NCBI RefSeq assembly: GCF_932274485.2
Contig: NC_065885.2
Coordinates: 34,547,062-34,611,061, forward strand
DNA from: Patella vulgata
Taxonomy: Eukaryota; Mollusca; Gastropoda; Patellidae
Direction: 5' to 3'
Length of the DNA: 64,000 nucleotides
The translations under genes were made by a program, and so were the position numbers. The notes beneath the pieces are model-generated. The model worked only from the letters and a program-made list of their open reading frames with translations, was not told where the DNA came from and made no database searches. Below, one piece after another: positions 11,892-61,194 of this stretch (its first letter is position 1; each line of letters starts with the position of its first letter).

Positions 11892-12880
11892 GAGTTTAAT
11901 TCGACTTTTGCGTACAACAATCAACTTTCGTGCATAAGTTGACCAACTTCACTGCTTAAGAAGACCCCCCCCCCTTCTTAAGAACACCCCCTTTACTCCC
12001 CTGAGAGATGAGTTAATTTGACTTCCGCGTACAACATTTTTCCGTTAAAAGTTTCACTATTGGTCCACTAGAACATAACATAAACTCAAGAACACGAAAT
12101 CCCCTTCTGTCCCGGATAAGGACAAAACGGGGACCCATGGGTGTAAAGACCAAAATGACGATTTAATTCGACTTTTGCGTACAACAATCAACTTTCGTGC
12201 AAATGTCGACCAACATCAGATGTCCTCAAAAACACTGCTTAAAAATACCCACTACCCTTCCTTCCACCCTTAAGAACACCCCCTTTACGCCCCTGAGAGA
12301 TGAGTTAATTCGACTTCCGCGTATAACATTAATTTTTCCGTTTAAAGTTTCACTATTGGTCTGCTAGAACATAACACTAACTTAAGAACGCGAAACCCCC
12401 TTCTATCCCCGATAAGAACGACAAAACGGGGGCCCATGGGTGAAATAACCAAAAAGACAATTTAATTCGACTTATGCGTACAGCGATCAACTTTCCTGCA
12501 TACGTCGACCAACCTCAGATGTCATCAAAAACACTGCGTACAACATTATTTTTTTCTTTAAAAATTTCACTATTAGTTTACTAGAACATAACACTTACTT
12601 AAGAACACAAAATCCCCTTCTACCCCTGATAAGGACGACAAAACACGGGGGGGGGGGGTCAAATAGCCTAAACTGACTATTTAAGTCAACTTCAGCCTAC
12701 AGATTTCATCCTTCCTGCATATGTAAACTTACCTCAGATGACATCAAAAACTCTGCTTAAGTAGATCACGGACCCATTCTTCATCCCTTAAGACCCCCAC
12801 CCCCCTTTACCCCCCACTGGAGATAAGTTAATTCAACTTTCGCGTACAACATTATTTTTTTCGTTAAACGTTTCACTATT
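11892..12880. repeat. tandem repeat array, about four irregular units
   Basis: Units begin near 11897, 12163, 12462 and 12681 at TAATTCGACTTTTGCGTAC or a variant. Each holds a second related half (TTCCGCGTACAACAT), GTTTCACTATTGGTCCAC, AACATAACA and C-rich stretches. Spacings of 266, 299 and 219 show indels between units. No terminal repeats were identified. Confidence 0.75.
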
Positions 12881-14165
12881 AGTCCACGGGTTACTATGGG
12901 TTTTATATAGATCGGCTCTCGGATATAGGAGTCTTCATACTCATGATATTCCAGGATCTTCCAAACGGAGTGCTATTTTCACTGGTTACATAAGATACAA
13001 GCATAGATTACAATAAAGTTATTCTCTCTTCTCACAACCCCACCATTTCGTAGAACGAGTTTACTGACGGACTTATTACACCATATGGCTCTTCTACGAC
13101 TTAACAGGGCACATGGTTGTCTGTCGAATGCCCAGAGATATGATAGTTTTCTACTGTGTGAACTGTGTGATAATTAATCCGATGTGCGGTATAATTAATT
13201 GTTGGTAATAATTTTTGGTATTTATATAAAAAAAAATAACGTTATAGGCCTATACCTATTCAATCAATGATTCAATGGCCTCGGCTGAGGTTAATTGACA
13301 GGACTGCTTAAGTTAATCAGGAAATATTAAAAATATTCAAGGGTGAAATTAATTCAAGGTCAGTAAAACAAATATAGTACAAAAGAAATAATCCCACCAA
13401 ACTCTCTAACCAAATAATTATAATACAAGAGGGAAACAAAATACCGGACTACGGGCGTATTTATGTTTTTAAACGCCCAAACTCATTACTGGGTTCCGAG
13501 AGGAATAGCTTATTCATACACAACCGTTACGACAGACAAGCCTTGCTTTGACCCCCTATACGAAATGATATATCCCGATAAGTGACGTAATTAGCCTTCA
13601 TTTTGGTTATTTCTCGGTGTCAAAGTTTGTGATGAGTTCAATTTTACAAGAGAGAACTTTTTTATTCGCTAGGACATATAGTTGTACAATGGATTTTATA
13701 TAACCGGAGGTAATTTCAAACACACAGGTAAGTTTATAATAACCAAAGTATAGTAGTTTGTTCATAATCGAAGAAATCCGTTTATTATTTACCACGGTTC
13801 ACACAGTAGCCTTCGGTTGAGTTTCAATTATCTAATTGGTCAAATATTACGTAATATTATGATGATTGTTTACTTAAGCCAAATGATGCAATCGTAATTT
13901 TCCGATCACGAGTGATCTGGTGATATTTTGTAGACACATAGAACCAGCTATGTTTTGGTTTTATAACTCGTTGTACGTTATAATCCGTCACTCATCATTT
14001 CAGTGCGTGAGATCACTTCTATAGAATGTGTGAATCCAATAATTAGTTAAAGACACAATATAATGCTATTATTATTTATCCAACCTTCTAAAACTTGATA
14101 AACCTAAAAATGATACACCCCCAATACGAGTCTTTAGACCAGTCCACGGCAACCCGCAACTTAAA
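12881..14165. other. non-coding DNA, nothing recognised
   Basis: AT-rich, with no SINE, LINE or exon seen on either strand. Confidence 0.5.
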
Positions 14166-14230
14166 AGAGAGAGAGAGAGAGAGGTGGGGTTTAACGTCCA
14201 CTCGACACAAACTAGGTCATTTCGGGACTA
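14166..14230 (-). repeat. SINE family 1, 3' end only
   Basis: A GA tract followed by TGGGGTTTAACGTCCACTCG and CTAGGTCATTTCGGGACTA, then an abrupt stop. Severely 5'-truncated insertion. Confidence 0.7.
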
Positions 14231-14852
14231 CCGCAACATAAAAGTCATGGTTCAGAGTATCGGGCACCACTGTCCACTCATCTAGTATAGTAGAAATTTT
14301 GTACGCGATTTTCGAAACAAGTTACATGTCGATGGTTTGAATTGCAGGAGCCGAGGACGTTTTTCGAAGAGCATCGCCCTTAAGAAGAACAAGATGTGTA
14401 TCTCTAGGGGACCAATCATCCTGCTCCAACAATATTTTTTTTTATTGTGGTTCATAGTTTTTACTACAGGTTTTTGTTTGTCAAAAGTGAATTTGACATA
14501 GTATAATCGAATAACGATAAAAGTATGGTTGATATCATGATATCAGTACCAACAAAATGGCCTTTTAATTACCCAAATTGTTTCAAATGTTTTATCATAT
14601 CTTTGTAAATACATGTACTTTGTAAATCACGTTCAGAGACGTTAACGGAAGACGCTTTTATAACCACCATTTTGAATCCCAAATATCTACACAACCAGGC
14701 AGGCGGACTTGAAGATTAATTTTGCTGGATTCGAATCTACAAAAACCCTTTATGGATCAAATACAGAGATGCGAAACATACGCCCACAGTGACTGACTTT
14801 CAATTCTCCCTAGTGCTAATTAATAGTCTTTATTTCACCTTGCTGTATATAT

Positions 14853-15540
14853 ATTTCAAATCCATCGGCTAATAATTTTATCCACACAGAGGTCCATAGT
14901 TAAGATTAGAAAAAAGAGATCAAGGGCAATAACACTAAAGGAATGGTCGGCTTCTTCATCTCCTGAACATAAACCATGTGTATCAATTTCAAATCAATCA
15001 GATGACAGCTTTAGCCTCTACAGCGTCCACAAGATTGATCTAATTTATCGGAAATCGTTGAAAATCAATAGGATTCATCGTCTCATAAACAAAAGCACCG
15101 TGTATAAATACATAACATGACATAAATCTACATAGTCTTCCTGGTATAGTTTGACAATGGCCAATATAGGAACAATGAGATGAAATAAAGGTTCATAGAC
15201 CAATTATGTAATCTGGCTATAATAAAACTTAACCTTTCATTAATTTACATAATCTTCCTGGTATAATTTGACAATATATTTCAAATCCATCGCCTAATAA
15301 TTTTATCCACAAGGGGTCCATAATTAAGATTTTAAAAAGGCGATCAAAGGTAATATCACTAATAAAATAGTCAGCTTTTTCATCTCCTAGAAATAAACCA
15401 TGTGTATAAATTTCAAATTAATCGGATGACAGCTTTAGCCTCTAGCGCGTCCATAAGATGGATTGGAATTATCAGAAATCGTTGAAAATCAACATGATTC
15501 TTCGTCGCATAAACAAAAGCACTGTGTATAAATTTCAAGT
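14853..15540. repeat. direct duplication of about 260 bp
   Basis: 14853-15112 and 15279-15540 share TTTCAAATCCATCG, TTCATCTCCTGAACATAAACC (with small changes), GATGACAGCTTTAGCCTCTA and ATAAACAAAAGCAC in the same order. The spacer holds a second TCTTCCTGGTATA motif also found before copy 2, so the period is about 426 bp. Confidence 0.7.
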
Positions 15541-16923
15541 TGATCATAAATCTCATAACAGTCAATAACACGGGAAAACAAATATCTGACCTCTCTACCA
15601 AAAACATGGTCTTTTTTTTTAATTCTACGCCCCACATGGATCACTTGTTGTTTCAAGAGATAGAACTTCATGGAATGTTTACACACAATTTATTTTTTAT
15701 TAAAACTTAGCAGCATGGATATTTATGGTCATCTTAAGATTCATTATGTAAGAGCTAGCTCTGCCTATAACATTTATAGGCATTTATTCGGATGACAAGC
15801 TTATAATTAACCCTCTAGACCATCGAGTGGCCGAAATTCAAAGGGATTTGAACACCCACGAAATTTAAAAACTTAACGATAAAATGAATAATCGAGACTT
15901 AGTCTCGGTTATCAAGTACCGCTGCTACGATAATATACAATCTGCGATACAATATTCAAACAGTCATAGCATAAAGTAATTTGAATGAAATTTTCAATGT
16001 ATTCATTTTTCTCATTATCTATTTTTAAACTATAATGGCTAGCTCTTTATCTAAATCTTAGATAATGCATCTTTATGCGAAGCAGTTTCCACATAATCAA
16101 ATCGTATGCACTTAAGGTCCACTATATTTACATATAAAAAAATGTAATCAGAAAAATTAAGGAAGAACCAATGACAAGACACTTATTGTTCCTACTTTCA
16201 GGAGTAAAATCCAGTTGTTTGACTGAAATACCCGGAGGAACCGTCGTATTTTGGGCTATCTATACATCTTTGAAGGCACGGCAAAACTTCGTCTGAACCG
16301 AGAGCTACCTGGCTTAGTTCTTTATTAGAAAGTTCACGATTAATGCTCGGTTCGTTGCTGTAGAGAGGATTTGGCTGAATTTCTAAATAATTCTAAACAG
16401 AAAGAAAAAGAATACCAACTACAATTAATTTTATCATCGAATAATTTATAGAAAGGAAAAAAAATTAGATAAAAAAAAATTCATCATTGACTAATAAATA
16501 TTATGTCAGATTATCTTAACTTAGATAAAACAATAAAATTATTGGATGATAACACAGTACACTGTACTAATGTTGATTGCTACAAATGGCTCATATAATT
16601 CCAAGAAGAAATGTTATTTAACGTATTTTTTTTATATAATTGTTGTTATAAACTGAAGAATACTGTTCGTTTATTCATTACATGATCGATTTTCCCTTCC
16701 AAACGTCTGATCCCAGGCAGGTCGGTAATCAGAAGTGGCTTTTTATTCAATGCGATTCAAGCATAATCTGGTCAATACGCCGAATACTTATCACCAAAGA
16801 GTGAGCTCGATCATATTTTCATTTATTTGTCAGCAATTAAATTAAACGCAAAACCTATGTCGCGATAACGCTGCACTGAAGTCGAACGCTTAAAATGGAA
16901 ACGCGGTATTACAATTAACTCAC
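15541..16923. other. DNA downstream of the last recognised kinase exon
   Basis: If the kinase-domain exon at 16924 splices onward, the tail exon may be here or further left. I found no minus-strand phase-0 exon that I would defend. Confidence 0.4.
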
Positions 16924-52584
<35,661 letters not shown>

Positions 52585-53904
52585 CTGAAGATAAAGCGTA
52601 AATTTAATATAAGAAACATTAATATAATAAAATATCATAAAACTAAACTTCTTAATGCCTCACTTACATTTAATCTAAAAGTCGTAAACTTATTAACTGC
52701 TATTCCTTGTCACTTATTAGCTTAGATAGCACGCTATCAAACCTTATTACATGACCAAATGGCGTGTCTACCGTATATTGACACACAAAGTCATAGAAGA
52801 AACCTTTTTTTCTATGTTAATAAATTATCTGACTAACACAGAAACGCAACTAGGTACTTTACAGTTATATATGCGATGTTCCGTGGTTGCAATAGCGATC
52901 AATATATTTGTCATTTAAATACATCTTTAATAATATCATTTCTTTGATAATGATATGTGTTTAATATGGATAATGCGTTTCTTTCAGCTGGTGTTAATAT
53001 TATTTTATGATAAAAGAAACAGGAAACGCATCAAGGTAATTAATCAACAGACATAGCATCACACATTTTCAAAATATGGATTATATGGCTTACACGTTGA
53101 AACTATCATAAAACAGTGTGTGCATTTAGTTTAAACAAGTTAAATCAGCTGTGGTCAGCGGTCTAATATTCTGTCAGTTAAATGGAAAGACAGATTACAG
53201 TGAATGCAATATACATTCATATTTACCAATCAGACTAAAGCGACATAATTGAATATGCACATGTGACGTTGATGTCGAAACTCTGGCCATAAACTTATTA
53301 TAAACACATATTCATAGAATGAAGTGGGCTATTAACTATGCGTTATAATGAGCTTTCTACCTGGTGTAATCAAAATAAGGCAACAAGAAGCCTAGTTCGA
53401 CTTATCAGATTGCAATAAGTCAATAAAACAATCCCATATATCATGTGTGTTAGGTTAGGGTAGACAAAAATTAAGATGATATCCAGTATATACGACATTT
53501 ATTTATGCTTGAACACATTAAAATAACTTTACTTCTGATGCAAAGGATATTCCCTTAAAATAAACACAAGATTTCTGTGGAAAACAGTTATTGTGTATTT
53601 TATCGGAACTAGTTTTCTACAATGATTATCTTGTCGATTGCAAGCACTAACTACAAAGGAATTATTGAAGAAACTTATCTCCGATTAAATATACAGTAAC
53701 TGTTTTCTATTTTAAAATGATATCATTTGCATTAGAAGAAAAGTTATTGCTATTAAAGGAATCAATATAAAAACATTCATGTTCCAATTTAGGCAAATGA
53801 TTGTATGCCCAATAAGGCATTGTGTTTTAAACAATCAGCCAATCAGATTCCAGCAGGTCGATTAAATATATGAATTAAGAAGGTTGAATGCGTTAAAAGT
53901 AACA
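52585..53904. other. DNA upstream of the last recognised receptor exon
   Basis: An ectodomain exon is expected in this direction but none could be supported. AT-rich, no recognised repeats. Confidence 0.4.
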
Positions 53905-54351
53905 TAATAATTATTTCTATTAAAATGAATCGACTTTTAAACTGAATAAAAATAACAATAAAGAAACCGATCATCAGACTGCAGTGGGTCAAAATTAAAT
54001 ATATAAATATAATCCAAATATAATCCTGGTGTTCCAGCTTATTGACAATTTCAAGTTTTACCAAAATGCCTTTATTAGAAATTAAGTTGTTGTGTTTCAA
54101 ACAAGAAACCAATCGGAATTCGGTAGCAAAATTAAATGTGCACAGATGGTCTTGATGGTTCAGCCTAGGCGAGTTCTGTAATAATGAAGGTATGTTCTAA
54201 CAATCAACTAATCAGATTGCGTAATATGTGCAAAGTTAATGATTAAATAGGAATCTTTTATTACAAGTATTGCATTTCAATGGATCAACGAACCATATAT
54301 CAGTCTACACTATACTATACTACGTGGTTGTGATAATGAAGACATATTCCA

Positions 54352-55360
54352 AGGTTCATGTCTTGGTCCTAACCTGTATTCTATATATGCGAGTACAATG
54401 GAAGAGGTGGTGCAAGATCCCATGAATATATATGGATATGCTGATGACCACGCCCTAATGAACTCCTTTGGTACACAAGGTCCCGAATCGGAACTAGAAT
54501 CAATAGATCACCATCAGCGAACTGCTGTGGACATCAAAAACTGGATGGACAGTAATCGTCTAAAAATGAACGCAAGCAAGACACAATTCGTTTATTTCGG
54601 TTCACGTCAACAACTGAAGAAATGCAAATCTGACAGCATCAGCATCAATAACGAATCCGTCAATCGTTCTCATAAAATTCGGTACCTTGGGGTCTACCTA
54701 GATGAAAATCTTACGCTCTCAGATCACATAAAGCAATGTTCGGACTCCAGACAATACGGAACATCAGACATATGCTTACACAAAAAGCATGGGAGACTCT
54801 GGTCTTAGGAACTGTCCTCTCCCACCTGGACTACGCCAACGCTTTATACGCAGGGTTGCCTGACAACCAAATTAGAAAACTTCAGAGGGTACAGAATTTC
54901 GCAGCTAAACTGGTACTCAGGACTGAAAAATATTCGAGTTCAACGAAGGCACTGAAAACTTTACACTGGCTACCGATAAGACTACGAATACAGCACAAAG
55001 TCCTGACGCGGATTTGGAAGAGTCTTAATGGTTGTACACCACTATATATAAGGACACTTTTAAAAACCGATGAACACAAAAGGCCCAATATGCGACCCGT
55101 TAGCCAGTACATGAGACTCAAAGTGCCATTGGTGAAGCGAAAAACGTTTGCCAGTCGTGCCTTTAATGTCATTGGAGCAACATGGTGGAATGCGGTGCCG
55201 AACGATATTACGAAATCTGAAAATGTGCAAAGGTTCAAGCATGCCCTCAAGACTCACCTCTTCACCAATTTCTGATCCTGTAGTGCATTATGTACAGCGC
55301 TATTGAAGATTATTATCAAAATTAGCGCTATATCAAATGAATAGTTTATAGTTTATTAAA
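54352..55360 (+). mobile_element. CR1/L2-like LINE, 5'-truncated 3' end
   Basis: Only the last third of a reverse transcriptase ORF and its 3' tail remain. After a stop at 55273-55275, CAGCGCTATTGAAG and TTAGCGCTATATCAAATGAA form the stem-type 3' end of such LINEs. The flanks match an uninterrupted paralogous site near 60540, so both edges are set by comparison. Confidence 0.85.
54355..55275 (+). pseudogene. LINE reverse transcriptase, C-terminal part, frameshifted
   Basis: Reads GSCLGPNLYSIYA, the catalytic box YGYADDHALMNSF, DIKNWMDSNRLKMNASKTQF, YLGVYLDENLTLSDHIKQ and then, in another frame from about 54736, MFGLQTIRNIRHM, LSHLDYANALYAGLPDNQI, RVQNFAAKLVL, LHWLPIRLRI and FKHALKTHLFTNF. 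These are the palm, thumb and C-terminal blocks of CR1/L2-type non-LTR enzymes. A small deletion near 54735 causes the frame change. Confidence 0.88.
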
Positions 55361-56346
55361 ATTAGATCTGTTGAAATAATATTATTGCGATACAGAGATA
55401 TTACAAAGGGGTGGAAGTTTGGAAAGGAAAATGACAAAGGGAGAATAACAATGTTATAAAGTTTAATGTCGTCTGTTTAATTCTGTCTGTTCCAGGATCA
55501 AAAACGATTTGGAGACACTATCATCAACAACAACATCATGTTGTCAGTGTTGGTGGAAGATACTTTAAACAGGAAGGTTAATCTTCATCATTATAATATA
55601 CCCGAAGAACGCATAATATTCTTTTGAGATTTATTTTCCAATAATCTATCAATAAATTATTCAACACATAGAATGGCATCACCAATATAAATTGCTCATT
55701 ATATACTTAAAAGTGGAACTCAGTTACTAAAACTACAATTTTTATCGTTACATGTACTTGGTTGTTGGCAAGAATTGGTTTTCTTCAAGAAATCTGAGCT
55801 CTCTTGTGTTCACAATCTTTTCCGGACACTAATACTATTATACCACTGGAATCAGTCGTGATTATTCTCTCCGATCCCAATACTTCAATCGGGCTTATCC
55901 ATTCATAGCGTTAATGCTTCAAACCAAATACAAAAAAAAAGAAATCCATTAAAGACTACGGTATCTATCATTCAGCATGTTTTCAGAAAAAGGGGTGGGG
56001 CGTACACCGGAAGAAGGTTGGGGAACGCTAAAAAAATCATAGGATTCACATTCTCATGACCCAGTACTTCGCGGCAAAGTTGAATCAAAATCTGTTAAAA
56101 TCTTTAGCCTGTATCTGGTACACAAGGTTTTCGGAAAGGAGAAGGTAGTAACTGCAAAACAGAAATTCGGCAGGGTTCATCCTCCCGCGACACCAATGCT
56201 TCACACAAATTACGACATAATAAGAACACACAGAAATGTGGGCGTATAAAATTATGGTTGGATTAGATAAATATAGAAAGGCAGAAAACTGCACATTGTC
56301 CTAAGGAGTCTGACTTTAGCTCTAGTAGTCCAGCCGGAAGCTGGTC

Positions 56347-56607
56347 ATGCCTATTGAAGCACGTCGCGAATTTATTTCACAAAATGATTCAAATATTGAG
56401 ATAAAGCTGGATACAGTATCGCCAGTTTGTCAGATATGCAGTGCATCATTTGATAATGAACAACCCACCTTTATTCCGAAAACAAGGGGTATTTGAGGCT
56501 TTAATAGGGCCGCTAAGCTGAGCAATTATGGTCGTGATGTCGAGCTCCGTGAAAAGTACCATGTGGAATGTCACAAATTGTACTATCATTTAACTAATAT
56601 TGCATAA
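56347..56607 (+). pseudogene. decayed coding remnant with a CxxC motif
   Basis: One frame is open for 87 codons except for a single internal stop (56494-56496). It starts MPIEARREFISQND, has a zinc-ligand-like pair VCQICSASF and ends REKYHVECHKLYYHLTNIA. A CxxC followed later by C-H and H suggests a small zinc-binding fold, as found N-terminally in several transposon-derived invertebrate proteins. I cannot name the family, and no flanking inverted repeats were found. Confidence 0.3.
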
Positions 56608-58848
56608 TGTTGTAAAGCTGTTGAAGTGGAGGAGTCCGTATCTTAATTTTTCCGCCATTGAAATTGTCATCCATTAAAAGGAGAGTTAATGTGTTCCAAA
56701 GTCTCGACCAATCAGACTGGAGTATCTACGTAGCCTAAGCAGAAAATGTTCATCATCGAACTTAAGACAAAGTATTGATGTAATGAAACTATACGTGAAG
56801 TTTCACCACTCTCACTTAATTAGAACCAAAGTTATCGTTTTCCAAAGCATCAACAAATCAAATTGCTTAGCTTAAGCAGAAAATTCTCATCTTCGAACTC
56901 CATCAAGGCATTCACCTAATAAACACCTACACCAAGTTTAATTCTAGCTAAATTAGAAGAAGTTATTGTCTCCCAAAAAAGTGTGACGGACGTACTGATC
57001 CATTTTAATAGTCTCCTACTTTCTTCGAGGGGTGTGTAACATTAATAAGCTGAATAGGCGTAATAATAATTTAGTGGTGGCTGTCATCCCACTGATTTCC
57101 CGTCCAAATTACAACATTATATACAAGACGCCATAACTAAATAACAGACTATTTCATATTAAATAATAATTATAGTGTTAAATAACAATTACACGTGTTG
57201 TTGAGACCCCCTCTGATATGTCTCATATACATGTATAACACACAATAAATGACATTTATTATTGTCTGTTCTGGTGTGTGTTGTCATCATCACGTTAGTT
57301 TTCAGTCAACATTCCTTCCTATACTGAAAGACACGTTTCTTCATACGACAACATTGTCTGGCCTTATTATACTATAATATTGAAAGAAGAAAAGCAGAGA
57401 CTTCAATAACAATTTTAATTTTATTGATGTACTATAATTATACAAACACAAACACGTCAGACGAGATCTTTATGTTGTTAAGATATTTTAATAATGTTAA
57501 AATAATGACAAACACATTGTATTTTTTGTGTGTGTGGTTTTTTTTTTTTTTTTTTTTTATTGCTCAGAAACTCTTTATTGGATTTTAATAGCCCGAAGAT
57601 CTGTCAGTGCAACATGTTAAACGTATTAATATTGTATTTCACGGTGGACTTTATACAATATATATGTTAGTCTTTAAGTGGCTGCCTTTTAGAGTCGCTG
57701 CATCCCATCCACTATCTGATTATAATACAGATCTACATTTCGTTTCGTTTCGATGGCTTCCGTGAATGCAAATAAAACGAAATTTTGAACTACGAAAAAT
57801 ATGAAAGGAAATATGATTTGTGTTTTATTCAGATTGCTGCATCCACAAAGTAAAATAAACTACCTGTGTGCGGTGCGGTTTGCGTCCACTTACTATTATG
57901 GTAAATTTGGTCTGTATAACGCGATAGATATGACTTGATTATCCAGACATTGTCGATATTTCAAAGGTACCTAGATTAAATTCTCTGTTGATTCACTTTT
58001 ATATTTTATTCCTTTCTGTTGGTATTATTTTAGGAAAGGAACGCTGTAGTTTAGTAGTGATGCACTGACCTATCAACTAGAACGTCCCGAGTTCCACTTC
58101 TGGCTGCTCGTCGACCGTGGACAATCACCACTATTTTCAGCGCAAGTAATTTCTTGGATTATCCTTTGTCAACATCTGTTTCGGTACACATAGACTGTTA
58201 TACGTTTATCTCACATCCTACCATCGATCAACACATACCAAGCGTCATCTACGTAAGTTAGACAACAAGTCAACATCCCGCCAGTTTGTGACACTCTTAC
58301 GCGAGTGTGATTTGTTTTGAGGGGATCCAGTATATTTCTAATATAACTGAGCGTCTCTACTTTCCACAAATCTAATTTCCCATATTTTTTATAACTAATA
58401 TAAGAAACAACTACCTTTTAAATTCTACAGTGAAATGCATCTTTAAGAATAATATTTGACACCAATATAGATGGCAGTAATCAAGATAACCATATGATGT
58501 TTTGCTTAAATACGTTACGATGATTTATAAACGGATTGAAGCATTTTTTTTTCTAGCGTATATGTTAACATTAAATCTAAGAGTAAGTTAATTAAATTGG
58601 AAATTTGTCATCATGTCGGGTTGTGCATCATCATTTATTCTATCTAAAGATCTGCGAATTACAGTCGACGTTACTTGTATTGCAGGTTGTGCCTTTTTTG
58701 GAAATTACTTTAACATCACAAATATTAAGAAAACGGCAAGGATTACAGTTCTCCGTTAATAACTGGTAGCAAGACGTTTCCATATTATATCGAAGTCATG
58801 AAATATCGATTAACTCAATTTATCACGCCTGCTTCTGCTCGTATTAGG
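56608..58848. other. non-coding DNA, nothing firm
   Basis: 57720-57790 shares ATACAGATCTACATTTCGTT with 25950 (an unclassified repeat). 57537-57560 is a T run. 58050-58110 has a weak tRNA-like pattern. No gene seen. Confidence 0.4.
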
Positions 58849-59059
58849 GGGGTTGGATGGCTGAATGGTTAGCGTGTACGCGCTGTATCACAAAGTCTGT
58901 CATTGAGTCAACTGGCGTGGTTTCGATTCCCCGGTTATACGTGACAAGGAGTAGGGTCGCATGTCCAACCTCGTGGGTTTTCTCCGGGTCCTCCGGTTTC
59001 CTCCCACTGCTAAAGACCCCTACGCGCAAGCGAATTACTGAAATAGAATTAAAACCATA

Positions 59060-59101
<42 letters not shown>
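58849..59101 (+). repeat. SINE family 1, full head, shortened 3' end
   Basis: GGGGGTTGGATGGCTGAATG (A box), GTGGTTTCGATTCCCCGG (B box), the central domain, and then from AAACCATACGT straight to (CT)n; the TGACCTAGTTTGTGTCGAG block seen in other copies is missing. Confidence 0.85.
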
Positions 59102-59103
<2 letters not shown>

Positions 59104-60149
59104 TGTATTATGTAACTTAAAAAGCACGGTTTTCATTTTTCCCAGAGTATATTTGGCGAACTGTCAAAACAGATTGATAGTTGAGTACTTGAAAGTATAC
59201 ATAATTAGAAGAACAAAGCAGGCAGGACTGACATCGAGCAAAATATCAATCTAATCTTTTAAAAATTAATTTAGAATCTCTTTGTTCTTTAAAAAAAAAA
59301 TACATCATTGCGTTTAATTAAATATCCCAAACAGGAATATCTCACTTTTGATGTCAAACAATTTTCCATGTTATTGAACTTGTTTTAAAAATATATTCTA
59401 AATATGATTTTAAGGTAAATATCTTTGCTAAGGGTTGATCTGTAAAGTAGCAAAGACTTGAAGAATGGGAAAGTGACGCAATTGAACATAGTTACTTTTG
59501 CCGACTGAAGTAGAAAGCGGTGCTGACGGAAAAGGGTTTAAGGTAAGCACAATATTTAATAATCACCAACAATGTAAAATGAGGCATCTTTCCTGACGAT
59601 TTTACCGTCACTACCTATAGGCAATCAAAATAATAGCGTTTATCTGAGTAACCTGATCTTCTTCCCGGATTCTATTTCGGGGAATTGACCACCGGCTGAG
59701 TCATATGGAAAAGTTGTTTAAAAACATGAGCTACTAGATAGATGGTAACCTTGGAGAACTGGCCACCAGCAGAGTCACCAGGTAAGTTGGTGGTGTCAAC
59801 AAACTACACCACCGCTAGGTAAGTAAGCGATCCCCATGCTCGTTAACGGATTTGAAGACTAAAAACGGAATTTTACTGACCAGAAATCCTGGTGATTATT
59901 TCAAAGGAAAATCGGCTTGAAAGGTTCAAACAGCGGTCATACCTGGTTGGCGTCCCGGTCGACTAAAATATTAAAACGTCGAAAAATATTGATCGGCTTT
60001 GGTTAGTATAACATGACAGCGGCATTAGTAGATGGGAGGATTTAGAATGCTTCCGGGGAATAATACGCATTATATGTGATACGTATATCAATAATATTCC
60101 ATTTATTTAAATATATTTTTCAAACTCCATTCCCTAGAAGTATCATATA
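59102..60149. other. non-coding DNA, nothing recognised
   Basis: No coding frame or known repeat between the SINE and the segmental duplication copy. Confidence 0.5.
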
Positions 60150-61190
60150 TTTCCGTTAAAATGAATTGAATAAAAATAACAATGTAGACACCGACAATCA
60201 GTCTGCAGTAGGCCAATTAAATATATAAATATTGGTGTTCCGAAATGCCCTCACTCGATGTAAAGTTATTGTGTTTCAAAAAAGAAACCAATCGGAATTC
60301 ATTAGAAAAATTAAAAATGCACAGATGATCTTGATGGTCCAGCCTAGGCGAGTGCTGTAATAATGAAGGTATGTTCTAACAATCAACCAGTTTTAGTAGG
60401 AACATCAAATATGTGCAAATGGTAATGGTAATGAAGATATGTTTATTACAAGAATTGCATTTCAATGGATCAATTAACCATATTACAGTTAGACTACACT
60501 ATACTACGTGGTTGTGATAATGATAATGTAGACATATTCCAAATATTACTAAAATCAGATCTGTAGAAATAATGTTATTGTAATACAGAGATATTACAAA
60601 GAGGTGGAAGTTTGGAAAGGAAAATAACAAAGCGAGAATAACAGTGTTATTTAACGAGAAGGTTAATCTCCATCATTATAATATACATAAAATGTCAGCA
60701 ACCAATATAAATTGCTCATTATATACTTAAAGGTTGAACCCAAATACTAAAACTTATTTTATTTTTAACAAAATGGTTCAACCATTTTTACCGTTAGTTG
60801 ACCAGATTTGATTGCCTTTACGAAATCAGTCGTTTTCATTCTCCCCGATACCAATACTTCAAATTTGAAAATCAATGGGGTTTATCCCTCCATAGTCCTA
60901 ATGATTCTAATCATACAAGTATGAAAAAAATAAACCCATTAATGCTCTATCATTCCCAATGCTTTCAGGAAGGGGGGGGCGTAACTCCGGAAGAAGGTCG
61001 CAGAACGCTACATTCATGAGCCAATGATTCTCACCAAAGTTGAAAAAAAAAATTACTAGCCTGTATCATGTTCACAAGGTTTTGGGAAAGGGGAGGCAGT
61101 AACTCCAAAACGGAAGGTCGCAAGGATTCATCCCCTTGAGACACCAATGTTTCACATGCAAATGACGTCGCGTCTCGTGTTCTAACGATT
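60150..61190. repeat. segmental duplication copy B (LINE-free)
   Basis: Homologous to 53905-56230 without the LINE: GACATATTCCAAATATTACT spans the position where copy A is interrupted. Also shares CTTTCAGGAAGGGG/TTTTCAGAAAAAGGGG and GGAAGAAGGT near the right end. Confidence 0.85.
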
Positions 61191-61194
61191 CAAG

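Larger units (their letters stand above)
53905..56230. repeat. segmental duplication copy A (LINE-interrupted)
   Basis: Blocks AAACCAATCGGAATTC, CAGCCTAGGCGAGTTCTGTA, TAATGAAGGTATGTTCTAAC, ACTATACTACGTGGTTGTGA, GGTGGAAGTTTGGAAAGGAA and AATTGCTCATTATATACTTA occur in the same order at 60150-61190. A LINE sits between GACATATTCCAA and ATTAAAATTAGATCTG. Confidence 0.85.

Noticed and set aside
58050-58110. Another tRNA-derived head (GTTTAGTAGTGATGCACTGA)
   Set aside because: Box spacing is only approximate and no SINE body follows.
58849-58945. tRNA gene on the plus strand
   Set aside because: Same reason: it is the head of SINE family 1, repeated at 2.9, 21.2 and 58.8 kb.
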